A DNA stretch of 64,000 bases from Phymorhynchus buccinoides (Eukaryota > Mollusca > Gastropoda > Neogastropoda > Raphitomidae), in contig CM065698.1 in NCBI GenBank assembly GCA_017654935.2, positions 45,538,622 through 45,602,621 on the forward strand. Direction: 5' to 3'. The notes under the pieces were generated by a model. That model made no database searches. It saw only the letters and a program-made list of their open reading frames with translations, and was not told the DNA's origin. The number at the start of each line of letters is the position of its first letter. Position 1 is the stretch's first letter. The position numbers and the translations under genes were made by a program. Shown here in pieces: positions 10,501 through 20,039 of this stretch.

Positions 10501-12703
10501 GGGGGAGGGAGCCCCAACCTCCGTGTACGTGCTGGAGCAAGTGACGGACGCAGCAGGAAACAAATCTGTTCAGTACAAGCTGGTCCCCCTGCGAGTGCCC
10601 GCCATCCTTCCCAAAGACCCCGTTCAAACCGCAGCCGTGGCAAAAGAGACTGTGGACATGTCAAAAAACAGTAGTGGTAGTAGTATCTCCAATATTGCTG
10701 CTGAAGCATCAGCAAATTCGATTGAGCAGAAGCAGAAGCAACTCCCTCCCAATTTTCTTTTCCCTTCGCCGGGAGAGTCTCTGAAGGGAGAGAAGGCGGC
10801 CAGTGCGCAAAGATCTCTGCCAGAAGAGAATGCGGTCTCTGGGAAGGTCTCCGACAGTCGGGAGAGGTCCAGGAGGAGGGGAAGGCAGACCAGCAAGAAC
10901 CGAGGAGCAGCGGTAGAGGTCAGCAGCCTCACCACGCCCACCATCAGAACCATGTTCAGGAAGAAAAAGTCCCCCCTGCGCGCCAAGTACCCGGACACTT
11001 TGAAAAACATGGAGGCGTACCATCTGGAGAAAGAGACGACGACGACTTCTGGTGCTGGCGCTGCTACTGCTGTGACTTCACCTGCGAATGTCAGCGCCCC
11101 TCTAAACCGTACTGTTCTCAGTGTTGCTAGTGCTGTCAGACCGGCTGGTGTTAATGTTGGTGCTCTTTTGACGTCCTCCTCATCACTGAACGTTAACACT
11201 CTAGTGGCCTCATCCTCTGTGTCGTCCGTGTCTTCCTTGCCGGCTGGGAGTGGCGGGTTGGCAGTGCTGCCCCCTGGTGCTTACCTCACGATCGTCCCCA
11301 ACAACACCCCCATCCTGCTCTCCTCATCCCCTTCCTCCTCCATCAAACCCTTGCCCTCCACCCTCCCTATACAGACAACAGACGGCAAAGTCTTGTTGCT
11401 CGACTCTCGCAATCTGCCTAACGTGTTAGCCGCCAGTTCTCTCCCCTTAGCCGTTAGCACCACCACCACCACCACGCCCTCTTCTGGGACACCTACCTTG
11501 GCGGGCAATTCGTCCACGTTTGGGCTGTCAGAGGCTCAGCGGAAATCGTTGAATTCTCGCAAACCAGGTCGGCGATCGGCATCCCAGAAGAAGAAGGATG
11601 AGCAGCAGCAACAAAGCAACAACCTGACTGTCAAAGTGGCTGCCGTGGATGTTCCCAACTTTCTGTTTGACAACGCCACGAAACCCTCCTCCTCCTCCAC
11701 GTGTTCTGGTCAAAAATGTGACAGTAGTAACGCTGACCAGACTGAAAATGACCAGAGCGCTGAAGGGGAAACTTTGTCTATCCAAGACACAACCACTACA
11801 CCCGGTAAAGGGAAGGGCAAAGGGAGGAAACCCAGACGAGGCCCTCCCCCCACCTCCACCTCCCCATACACCACGGGGGGAAGAGTGAAGAGCATGACCA
11901 TGATGACGTCGCCGGGCCAACATACTTTAGTGTCCCTGACCGTTCCGTCCCCAACTTCCCCCCCGTCCAGCAAGGGCGTCGAAGGACATTCGGAAACTAC
12001 AGTGAACAAAGACGGTCAAGGCTCTGTGGACGCGCCGAAAGGAAACAAGCCTAGTGGGAGCGCAGAGCTCAAGAAAATGCTAGTCAGCATTGAAGAACCA
12101 GACTCGTCAAAGCATGGAGAGTCGGCTGAGAAAGAACCCGCCCAAGCCACCCCTGGTGGGAAGAAATCCCCACGGGGCGCCAAGAGGAAGCAACCGTCGG
12201 AGAATGGAGGAGGTGATGAGAAGAAAAATGCAGGGGAAAAGAAGAATATGGACGAAAAGATCGGTGCAGGGGAAGAAAACACAGGGGAGGAGAAGAACGC
12301 TACAGGGGGCATTGTTGTTCCCAGTGTTTATGCCGTTGGACAGAAGCCTCCCGACAGCAAAACTGTGGTGCTGAACGTCCCAGTGCTGGAGAAGAGAGGG
12401 GCGGCACAGAACAAAACGCCTGCATCGCGAAAAACGTCAAAGAAAGCGAAATCTCCTAACACTCGAGGGAAACGCAACTTGGCTGCAGTCAGCAAGGCTG
12501 TTGAGGAAGAGAACAAATTGGTGGACAAAAGTTCTGCCGCCAATAGTGTGGTGAAACAAACCTCTCCAGGGAATGTTAAATCAAAGGGGTGTTTGCCCTC
12601 GCCTGGAAACGATAAAGATAGAGGCGACGCCGGCAGTGCTTCAGCTAGTGACGAAGATATCCCCCTTAGCACTGTGGCGGCCAAAATCAAGGAGCATCAC
12701 TGA
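1344..12703 (+). CDS. PRDM2: PRDM2/RIZ-type zinc-finger protein, last four coding exons (5' partial)
   Basis: Spliced gene: exons 1344-1589, 3257-6147, 7739-8559 and 9532-12703 (TGA stop) join in matching phases (1, 0, 2) and give 2375 residues; the 5' part is outside the window. Seven zinc fingers are seen at residues 6-26, 33-55, 141-162, 1015-1036, 1085-1106, 1284-1304 and 1331-1352, the last two of C2HC type. Between fingers 3 and 4 is a motif (residues 264-279, NIAENLSCYVDG) that I recognise as resembling the SSNISENLNYYIDG stretch of vertebrate PRDM2. The order of fingers, a C-X2-C...HQRxxHP finger and a final C2HC finger also fit PRDM2. Fingers equivalent to vertebrate 4 and 5 are not seen. 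PRDM2 is a nuclear protein with an N-terminal PR (SET-like) domain linked to H3K9 methylation and Rb binding; that domain must lie upstream and is not seen. Long Ser/Glu-rich disordered tracts separate the fingers. The orthology is inferred from remembered family sequence and no alignment was run. Confidence 0.8.
2115..3128 (+). repeat. 'gtgatgtcctgagg' element, split by an insertion
   Basis: The left part (2115-~2275) and right part (~3075-3128) together match the uninterrupted copies at 9118-9340 and 58556-58763. Ends are gtgatgtcc and ggtacatcac, giving short inverted termini. Unit about 210 bp. Confidence 0.75.
2276..3074. mobile_element. 0.8-kb insertion with internal ~175-bp tandem repeats and poly-G tracts
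   Basis: Inserted within the preceding repeat. It begins near acccggccag and carries near its right end ctggccgggtt, the reverse complement of aacccggccag, suggesting inverted termini. Internally a unit containing 'gttcagctgtatctcgtgaa' and 'acagaatcgcttcaaa' is repeated about three times, each followed by a run of 10-18 G. Confidence 0.6.
3257..6147 (+). CDS. PRDM2: PRDM2-like long exon with zinc fingers 3-4 and disordered region
   Basis: The acceptor is ttgttccag ending at 3256; the donor is gag/gtgagt at 6148. Translation is open for 963 codons. Finger 3 (nt ~3427-3499) is C-X2-C-X12-H-X4-H, followed by the PRDM2-like motif at nt 3802-3849. A Pro-rich stretch (3985-4030), then a Ser/Glu-rich acidic disordered region, occupy most of the exon. 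Around 5515-5760 are degenerate ~18-20 residue repeats with the pattern E-D/E-L-x-K-T-S-x-K/E-E-Q. Finger 4 (nt ~6046-6123) ends just before the donor. An ATG-started reading frame extends upstream to 3043, but that part is intron/repeat sequence preceding the acceptor. Confidence 0.9.
6166..6412 (-). mobile_element. piggyBac-like MITE
   Basis: Ends are GTAA-CCCTTTCACCGCCA and TGG(C/T)GGTGAAAGGG-TTAA. It belongs to the family described at 48783-49261, where TTAA duplication is shown directly. It starts 20 bp inside the intron. Confidence 0.8.
6438..6615 (+). mobile_element. pogo/Tigger-like palindromic MITE
   Basis: The inverted ends cagtggaacctccctta and aaggaggttccactg flank ~180 bp with internal copies of 'cttataagac'. 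Same family as 8583-8735. Confidence 0.8.
7434..7665 (+). pseudogene. Decayed zinc-finger/hAT-like transposase N-terminal fragment
   Basis: One frame opens with ATG at 7434 (MASKRVHSEASVSSDIKSG) and reaches a stop at ~7547. The overlapping frame then reads DEHVFCVYCPTDISIAHSG followed by a possible zinc-binding His (about 7548-7630). I recognise this short CxxC pattern with 'T/SDxSIAHxG' from BED-like zinc fingers near the N-terminus of hAT-type transposase-derived proteins. Two frames, no transposase core and an intronic location indicate a broken relic. No intact gene is implied. Confidence 0.5.
7739..8559 (+). CDS. PRDM2: PRDM2-like exon with zinc fingers 5-6
   Basis: The acceptor is tgtctcag at 7731-7738 and the exon begins in phase 0 with GTG GAG AGC; the donor is aacag/gtgagt at 8560. 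Finger 5 (nt 7856-7921) is C-X2-C-X12-H-X4-H. Finger 6 (nt 8453-8515) is C-X2-C-X12-H-X3-C. Between them is a Ser/Lys-rich basic linker. The last two bases pair with the first base of the next exon to give Arg. GC content is high compared with the flanking introns, which carry decayed transposon sequence. Confidence 0.9.
8583..8735 (+). mobile_element. pogo/Tigger-like MITE with TA target duplication
   Basis: cagtggaacctctcttataag...cttataagggaggttctactg, flanked on both sides by TA (8581-8582, 8736-8737). Inserted 23 bp after the exon's donor site. Confidence 0.85.
9118..9340 (+). repeat. 'gtgatgtcc' element, uninterrupted copy
   Basis: Matches 58556-58763 along its length (gtcaggacaaatgtct, ttctgcaagagccaggaca, cctcggtacatcac). 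Intronic. Confidence 0.75.
9532..12703 (+). CDS. PRDM2: PRDM2-like terminal coding exon with zinc finger 7 and C-terminal tail
   Basis: The acceptor is tttgattccag, AG at 9530-9531, directly after a TG repeat. The exon encodes finger 7 (nt 9566-9631, C-X2-C-X12-H-X4-C) and then about 1000 residues of low-complexity Ser/Thr/Lys-rich sequence ending at TGA 12701-12703. Basic clusters that could act as nuclear localisation signals include KKTKKSKAK (about 10308) and RKKKSPLR (about 10959). An acidic/Lys repeat (EKK-GEKK-type) lies at ~12210-12300. No catalytic domain is visible. Vertebrate PRDM2 also ends with a C2HC-like finger followed by a long basic tail. Confidence 0.9.
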
Positions 12704-13260
12704 GATGGAAGTGGTAAAAAAATGACTATTTGACTCGAGTGACAGCCTCTTGTGTTCATTGCTTGCTTGGTGTGGCTTTGCCTTTCCTTGTGTGGAGCAA
12801 AACTGAACTATTAAGTGAATGTGTGGAATAATTAAAACCGAACTATGTGAACGTGTAAAACAAAAACTGAACTACCTGAATGTGTAAAACGAAATTGAAC
12901 TAACTGAACTATAACTTAAAGTGTAGAACAAAACTGAACTAAGTGAAATGGTTGGATATTACTATAAGTGAGGTGAAGAAAATAATGTTGATTTGGGTTG
13001 ATGAAAATGAATCGTTTGTGCTTTTGTTTTCTGCTCATGAATTTACGGAACACGATTTTGACATTTTGCAATATTTTCATCATTTGAGACTTTGTAATTG
13101 TATGTTTATTGGGTGTGGGGTGTGTGGCTTGCATAAAGAAATTTTTGTTGTCTGTGTGTGCATGTAGGTGTATGACAGCAGGGGTGCTGAGACAGCAAGT
13201 GCTGTTCTGATGCTTACTGAGTGATTATCATTGCAAGTAACTTGTTCTTGTCCAGGGCCT
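12704..13260 (+). other. 3'UTR of the PRDM2-like gene (proximal part) with degenerate repeats
   Basis: Follows the TGA. 12795-12950 has about four degenerate ~30-bp repeats of the form 'gtgtaaaacaaaactgaactaa'. An ATTAAA hexamer is present near 12831 but no convincing cleavage context was identified, so the UTR end is unknown. Confidence 0.5.
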
Positions 13261-13261
13261 G

Positions 13262-13325
13262 TATTCACGTTGATATAGCATGAGACTTAGCATGATGCTA
13301 ACTTAGAAGCTCTTCCAATGTCCTA
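13262..13325 (+). repeat. Single arm of a hairpin element
   Basis: Contains agcatgagacttagcatgatg and cttagaagctcttccaatgtcc, matching one arm of the long hairpin at 54584-54736. The second arm is missing. Confidence 0.7.
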
Positions 13326-14001
13326 TAGACGATGTGTGATTTTTCAAAATCCAACGAATCCTTTGATGTGTTATTTCTTGTTCCTCCTTTTAGTTTTTAG
13401 AAGAAAAAGCTATGCACCCCAAATTCTTTTGTTGTTGTAAAAATGCTAATAGAAATTGACCCGTTTCTTACCAATACTTTTGTTAAATGTTTTGCTGTTT
13501 TCTACTCTTAGCACATTCATGACGGGTACAACTATAGTTGTGATAGCCGTACATCGTATATAGACGGGTTGCGCCTATAGTTGTTTCAGTACTTTCACGG
13601 TATAAGGTACAAAACTCGTTATAACTTTGACCTCGACCACAGATTGCTTTCATCCTGCGAGTTATTTCCCATGTTAAAGCACTTCCGTTTACTGTCATTT
13701 CTATGCCTTCGATCGGCGATTTGATGGCAAATTCAAATGAAAAATGATTGTGGTCTAACAAGAGTGGTGATTCTCCATCTTGATCAAACTGATGATAGGG
13801 ATGGAGAATATACGTTTTCTGACTCAGAAAGTGACGACAGTAACGAGGATGAATGTGAAAATTAGGTTACTGGACGAAAATGAAGATCACAATATATGAA
13901 TGAGAGCAGGTAGGTTAGTAAACAAAATGCATGTAAACAATGAATTATTCCCCTTTGTCAAGATGCCATGTCAAAAGCATTAAACCTATCATAGTATCAA
14001 C
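13326..14001. other. AT-rich stretch without recognised gene
   Basis: Short frames only. A + frame near 13795-13865 encodes an acidic tail (GEYTFSDSESDDSNEDEC) before a stop, which might be a remnant of a transposase N-terminus or chance. Nothing firmer is seen. Confidence 0.3.
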
Positions 14002-14212
14002 TTAACCCCTTCGCTGCCGCCTACCACTTGCGCATGCGCCGCCGGTTTGCCGCGCGAGTTTTGAGCACGGCAATATCGCTACTTAGCGGCGACATATATA
14101 TACATCGGTGGCAAGTACTGAAGCGCTATAGAGGACGTATATATACATCGGTGGCAAGTACTGAAGCGCTATAGAGGACATATATATACGTCGTGGGCAG
14201 CGAAGGGGTTAA
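14002..14212. mobile_element. TTAA-flanked MITE, second family
   Basis: Ends are TTAACCCCTTCGCTGCC and GGCAGCGAAGGGGTTAA. An internal ~42-bp unit (catcggtggcaagtactgaag...) occurs twice. TTAA ends and CCCCTT termini suggest a piggyBac-type relative distinct from the CCCTTTC family; similar termini occur at 60556-60774. Confidence 0.75.
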
Positions 14213-14386
14213 AAAGACCACAAATAAACTTAGCACTATAGCAGCCTTCTTTCAGTAAGCTATCAAAACTTGGTCTTGTTAGGACATCATTCAGCTTAGC
14301 TAAAGCGCATTGAGTTGCTTTGCAAGATTATGCGCTATGGCTCCAACCCACCTGCGTGCGCATCTCGACCATTCCAACGGAAGTGT

Positions 14387-14554
14387 CGCCATCTTAGTCC
14401 TTATTTGTGTGCAAACAAAGTGAAAATGTTATCTAAATGTGTAAAGAAAACATCCAGATGTTATAAATACAGTTTAGATAAGTTTCGAATTGGAACAGCC
14501 AAATACGCAGCATCGATCTGGCATTTTTCAAAAAAAGGTAAGGACTAAGATGGC
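14387..14554. mobile_element. MITE with 17-bp inverted termini
   Basis: cgccatcttagtcctta at the left is the exact reverse complement of taaggactaagatggcg at the right. The internal sequence is AT-rich. The superfamily cannot be assigned from one copy. Confidence 0.6.
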
Positions 14555-15044
14555 GGTCTCCCATAATATGGCGCTCCTTGTGGCCGGATATGACGACACG
14601 TGGGTACCAGCAATATAAGCATTGTTAATTATTTTTTATTATTTTTAGATGCGCTTGTTTACAAGCACCCAATTTCTATGAAGCTGCCCAACGGCAGGCT
14701 CAGGCCTGCACTGAGAATAGGCAGCGGCAGCATCAGTCACAATAGTGTTAATACACCCATAAACTTGAACATAAAATTCTTTTGTAAAAATAATATTTTT
14801 CAGACCACACTCCTGAAGCATGCATGGTAACGAAGAGGACCATGTTTTTGATAGCGGCAAAGAAACCACAAAACAGCCAAACCCCCATTACCACCACCCC
14901 TATGCCCACCACCTACAGCGTCAGGACTTGGTAGCCTCTTTTGCCTTTTCGTTTTCTTTACCCCGTACCTTTCCCATCCCCAGGCCTCCTCTCCAAACTC
15001 TCAGCATACTTTCTAAACATTCTCTATTTTTTTTATTAGGTACT

Positions 15045-15115
15045 TTATAGTCACGGAGGCGTCTGTGAAATTCGGGTTGCTCCCACCTGGAGAGCGCGTC
15101 GCAGTTCAGAAACAA
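15045..15115 (-). repeat. Molluscan-type interspersed repeat fragment (reverse)
   Basis: The reverse complement contains gctctccaggtgggagcaac followed by ccgaatttcacag, shared with 37015-37075. It resembles a widespread retroposon 3' end that I recall from gastropod genomes. Confidence 0.6.
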
Positions 15116-15294
15116 ACACTCCGTATATAAAAACTACAAATAGAAACATGTTTTAGCATGCGATTTTTGTGTGGCTGATGAGGGTGTGTGTGTACATTTT
15201 GATGAAATGACAACTTTTTCGTTGCCAATGACGATTAAACATGTGCGGAGTGCAAAGTGAGAGGAAAAATCCCTTGTACCCAGGTTCGAACTCG

Positions 15295-15370
15295 GGTTTA
15301 TTTATTTATTTATTTAAGAAAAGTTATATAGCGCTTCACCTTTAAAGCTCTAAGCGCCTTGACACAAGGC
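15295..15370 (-). repeat. LINE 3' tail fragment (reverse)
   Basis: A (TTTA)n run followed by 'tatagcgcttcacctttaaagctctaagcgcc', the usual conserved 3' end style of L2/CR1-like LINEs seen elsewhere here. Confidence 0.5.
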
Positions 15371-15589
15371 GAACGCTTTGCGTCTGTGCCACTCCACACC
15401 ACTATGTTGTTCAGTGATTCTTTCTTCATGCCTCAACATAAGAAAAACAATTGATGGGGTAATTTGCTCCCATGCACATTTCTTGCATGCTCGGAGGAGA
15501 CATGATTCATCGCTTCAAACTTCAATGGAACTTTTCAAATGAAGACAACACATATCTCCAAATAGATTGAAAATATTGCGTGCAAATAT

Positions 15590-15670
15590 TTAATTGAAAT
15601 ATTGTGTGCAAATTACTTAATTGAAATATTGTGTGCAAATACTTAATTGAAATATTGTGTGCAAATATAA
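15590..15670. repeat. Short tandem repeat, 'ttaattgaaatattgtgtgcaaat'-type unit
   Basis: Four degenerate copies of a ~25-bp unit, AT-rich, non-coding. Confidence 0.7.
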
Positions 15671-15847
15671 AAAGCAAATCAGTAAATTTTGACACCAATT
15701 TGAAATTAGATATCGATTTTGAAACCAAAAAAATTCACTTTTTCGGAAACAAATACGAGCAACACAAAACTGCTATCAAAATAAAGACAAACTGATTGGC
15801 TATTGATAAAGGTAACGTTTAAAAAGCAGGGATCCTGTACCTTCGAT

Positions 15848-16089
15848 TTAACCCTTTTGCCGCCAGCCATTTTTCAGCCAAAATATACCTTTAAGCTTAA
15901 CTGGGTAGAGAAAAAAATGTGCTATATTGTGAATTCCTCTGTGACATGTATAACATTAGGCCTGTCCTTACCTCCCAAAATTAAGAAAATAGGGTCTTTG
16001 GATAACAGGCCCTGATTTGATGCCTGTTAGTGACATGGGTGTTAAACCATTGTGGTGCATAAAAGCGACATTGGCAGTGAAAGGGTTAA
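15848..16089 (+). mobile_element. piggyBac-like MITE
   Basis: TTAACCCTTTTGCCGCCA...TGGCAGTGAAAGGGTTAA, TTAA at both ends; 242 bp. Same family as 46981-47227. Confidence 0.85.
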
Positions 16090-16354
16090 TTTCCGCACAC
16101 ATGAAGCGTGCATGGTAAGAAATGGGTTAAAATCCACCACCAACAAAACGTTGCACAGACCAGTAATTTTAATTGTGTCATTTAAAAAAGAATAAAATAA
16201 AATAAAGTATGAGTACTTAGAAGCAAGCAAGTTGGTTCACTTGTGACACTTTTGATGAGTGGGGGAGGGGTGGGGAAGGACGTAGAATTGGGGTGTCGTC
16301 TGACATATGACATAATTTATAGTGTGTCAGTTTTGTTGTGTCAGAACTGGTACT

Positions 16355-16670
16355 GTAATCGTGAGTGTGCCTTAGACAGTTAACACAGGTAGTACTAGTA
16401 CAGTGGAACCTGCCTTATAACACCTTAAAAAATCATCCAAAATTAGGTCTTATAAGGGAGGGGTCTTATAAGGGAGATAATTTTTAATACTTGCGAAGAA
16501 GGGCAATGTCTCAGAGAAGTAGGTCTTATGTGGGAGGGAGTCTTATAATGGGAGGTCTTATAAGGGAGGTTCCACTGTAGTATGCAAATTAGACTAAACT
16601 GCCAATTTGTTTTGGGAATTTAGTTTAATTTACATACTACTACCAGTGTTAGCTCATGGTTACAGCACAT
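16355..16670. mobile_element. Inverted-repeat element interrupted by a pogo-like MITE
   Basis: Outer arms (cttagacagttaacacaggtag on the left; ctactaccagtgttagctca on the right) match the arms of 43955-44280. The inner MITE occupies 16401-16577. Confidence 0.7.
16401..16577 (-). mobile_element. pogo/Tigger-like MITE, nested
   Basis: cagtggaacctgcctta...ggttccactg, with TA on both sides (16399-16400, 16578-16579). Sits in the outer inverted-repeat element. Confidence 0.85.
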
Positions 16671-16715
16671 GGTAATCAGGGTGTAAAGTTAAAGGGTACG
16701 GTTGATAGTTGGTAG

Positions 16716-17340
16716 GATCTTCTTCTTCTTCTTCTGCGTTCCCGGGCCATAAGGCCACAATGGATATGTATGTGTCCGTTTTCCAGTTTTCACTGGTCTC
16801 CTTGTTGCATTCAGCCGACGCATTCTGATTTCGGAGAAGCTCAAAGGAGAAACCTATGTACATGGGTGCAACTTTTCCTGGTATGCAAGGATTTCCTGTT
16901 TTTTAATTTTACCAGAAAAGGAAGTTCCTTTTTTTTTAATTTGTCAAACAAGATCTTTGTGTGTCTACTGTATTTTACAAACACTTTAAAATAAGCATTT
17001 GTATAAATTGTGGAAAAAGCAAACTAAAATACCTTCATAAATCAGTTTTTGCTTCAGCTGCAGGGGGACATTACCCCTGGACCCCGGCCTTTCAGTTTGT
17101 TTCATTTTGTGTAGTTGCACCCATGTATGTATGGAAGATCTTTTTGGGGAAAAGGCAGGAGAATGGGCCAAAAGTCAGAAAGATAACTAGTAGATGACAC
17201 GAACAAGGAAAAAGGCAGAGTCAAAGAGAAAGACAGATTAGAGGAAGTTACAAGCACAAAGCTTCCAGAAGGTGGGGGAACTATTTGTACGGAAGACAAA
17301 TATTGGGGAAGACGAGGTATCCCCACGGGGGGAGTTGGTA
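16716..17340 (-). repeat. AAG-tailed repeat, subfamily a, split by a MITE
   Basis: tcttcttcttcttctgcgttcccgggc through ctcaaaggagaaacc, then after the MITE ggcaggagaatgggcc through ccttctggaag reversed. Colinear with 44395-44800. Confidence 0.75.
16861..17125. mobile_element. 'catgggtgcaac' MITE, TA-flanked
   Basis: Inverted termini catgggtgcaact / agttgcacccatg, flanked by TA at 16859-16860 and 17126-17127. Second full copy at 61108-61370. TA duplication suggests a Tc1/mariner-type mobiliser. Confidence 0.8.
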
Positions 17341-19080
17341 GGATCAAAATGTAACACGTTATTTAAGGATGCATATAATATATCTTGATTGATAAAAAGG
17401 TCGTAACGTATCCTGAATTTTTTACATCAAGCTCTGAACAATTTGTTGTGGGTTTTTCTTTCTTGAATGGGCTTTTTGTGTGTGTGAGAGAGAGTGTATG
17501 TGTGTTAGTGTTATTTTATCTCTCTTTTTGTGTGTGCGTGGGTGTCTGTCTTTGAATTGTTCCTTCTAAGTTTGTATTTTCCTGATGCATATACCAGTAA
17601 TTTCTTTTGGAAGTGTGTTCAGATTTTTTTTTTTTTTTTTAAAGACAAATGTCACTGTCTTTATGCATGTGTTTTTGGTTTTTGTTTAAACAGATCTCTG
17701 TGTGTGTGCATCAGACAGTCTTTTACAGTGTGTTCAGTTTTGTATGTCTGTTTTTTTGGGGGGATGTCATAATCTTTTTTTTTTTTTTTTTTTCAACAAA
17801 TGATAACCCCTTAGCTTAACTCAGGAAATTTAGGGATGAAATCAAATTGTGCTATGTGTGTGTGTAGCAATAACAATACTTTTTAATCAGTCTTTTCAGG
17901 CCATCTGGCCCATAATGACATGGAGAAAGAGCGAAAAAGATCCAAAATCAAATATGTAGGTGAACCATTCAGCATTGGCAAAACCATCTGTGTGTGTGTG
18001 TGTGTGTCTGAATCTGACTCGTAACGCTGAGCTATCCAACTGGATAATTATACAGCGTGGTTGTGGAGCAGCAGGAAGAAAAATAAAACAAAATGAAAGA
18101 GGCAACTGAAAAGAAATGAACTAAAAATATAGAGATCTCCCCAGCGTTTCATGGCTCCAGTCAGGGCAATCCAGCTACCGTAGCAGCCCCCGGGGACAAC
18201 CCCAACCGGCACAGCCCCAACACATGTGTGTGTGTGACAAGGAAAACAAATTGACCATGTCTTTTGTTGGGGTAATTTATGTTAGAGTGACAAACAATGG
18301 CCTGGAAATACAGCCATGCTGCTGCTCTTTGAAAAGAATATTTGCTTTACTGCCTTTAGTGGTTCAAAGAACAAATATCAGCAGCTTTCGTGTTTGTTTT
18401 TCTCTGTGTTTTTTTCTCTTGCTCATAACATTGTGCAATATTTCTTTGTGCTCTCGCCCCCACCCCTTTTCACTGTTTTGATTTTTGACATGAGGTGTGA
18501 ATGTGCAATTTCCAAAATTGATGTAAAACTGATATCCATGACGATGATGCCTCACTGTCGTTTGATGTTTTCTGTGCTTGGCAAATATGTGGTTTAGACA
18601 CCCCCATGTTCATGACCCTCAATCTCAAAGTCTGCTTCTTTGCTTTCAGTTTTATGAAAATAAGCCTAGGCTGATCCTATCCCTATCCCTTTCCCGAGAA
18701 GGGCAGAGTGTTGCTTTTCAGTGGACAATTTTCAATGCGAAGATTTGAGGGGGTTGTGCGTGTGTGTGTGCGCATAAAGTACAAGATATCCTGTGCTTAT
18801 TTTTTTTATAGTCACATTGTGTTTGTTCGTGGGAAGGAGAGGGAGGAAATGGGGTGGGGGTGGCTGGTTTGGATGTCATCTTCAATTTTTGATTTGTACT
18901 TTGAAGCATTCATATTTTCTCTGATGCCTTTCTCGTTTGTTTTATCATAAATGTTTATGTTGTTCAGATTGGCATGTTTGTAGCTTTGTGTGTTGATAAC
19001 ACTGTGTATGTTTGTTTTGAGTAGAGCTCTATATAGTCTGAGCACTTTCTTTTGTGTAGTGTCTTTTAAATGAGCGTTGC
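17341..19080. other. AT-rich stretch, possible distal 3'UTR or intergenic
   Basis: T-rich and TG-containing sequence with a poly-T run near 17770-17795. No gene, exon or clear interspersed repeat was recognised. Confidence 0.4.
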
Positions 19081-19083
19081 TTT

Positions 19084-19194
<111 letters not shown>

Positions 19195-19676
19195 CCTGCC
19201 AGTTTATTTGTCTGACACTTTCTTACCTCTAGACAGTTGTTTTTTTATAATAAAAAAAAAAAAATCATTTCCAAGTATTTTTCAGAATTTGATCTCATGA
19301 CTTTGTCAAATTTTTGTTCCAGTTACAAACTTGTCTTTATGTTGTTTGCGTTTGTCTTGAATCCTGGACATCATAATAAGTACTACATGTAATATGTTTT
19401 TCACTGATTATTGTGCCCTTTTTTTAATTTTTAGGAACATCGGATCGTCATTCTGTATACCTCTCTTGACTGCTGTTTGTTTATTTGATTGTTTGTTTTT
19501 TGTTTCTCGTCCATATTGATTATGTCTGTGTGATGTGACTTGTGAAGGTTCATGTGTGGTGATGTCCTTTGTGTTATTTTGGTTTGCCTTGAATGAAAAC
19601 GTTACCATTGATCTTTTTCCCCTTGAGGTAATTTTGAAAAAAATTGATGTAAAATGAAAGATTATCTCTATAAGAA

Positions 19677-19834
19677 GTACAACCTCCCTTATAAGACCTT
19701 CAAAAATCATCAAAAATGAGGTCTTATAACAAGGGTAATTTTAATACTTACAAAGAAGGGCGATGCCTCAGAGAAGTAGGTCTTATATGGGAGGGAGTCT
19801 TATAATGGGAGATCCTATAAGGGAGGTTCCACTG
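19677..19834 (-). mobile_element. pogo/Tigger-like MITE, left end degraded
   Basis: acctcccttataagaccttc...ggaggttccactg. The left terminal cagtgg is mutated. Confidence 0.8.
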
Positions 19835-20039
19835 TACTAAGATTCTAAGTTCTTGAAATCCTTATGTGTGTTGATTTTTGTGTAAGTAATACATTTTTGA
19901 AGATGTTTCTAATATTGCATATATTGCATCACAAGAGGTTCTGATGGCTTCAGTTTTTAAGGTATTGTTCAAATTTCATCAGACTAAGTCACTAAGCCAT
20001 CTAGGCTTATATTTCATTTTCAGCAACATAAATACATTC

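Noticed and set aside
13483..13761. 92-codon reverse frame
   Set aside because: No recognised domain, no splice context and no second copy; probably chance.
14535..14560. Splice-donor-like 'aaaaaag/gtaaggac' suggesting a small first exon at 14315-14540
   Set aside because: It is part of the 17-bp inverted terminus of a MITE (14387-14554).
15270..15300. tRNA B-box-like 'caggttcgaactcggg'
   Set aside because: No A box or cloverleaf upstream could be built, so it is not called a tRNA gene; at most a fragment of a tRNA-derived repeat.
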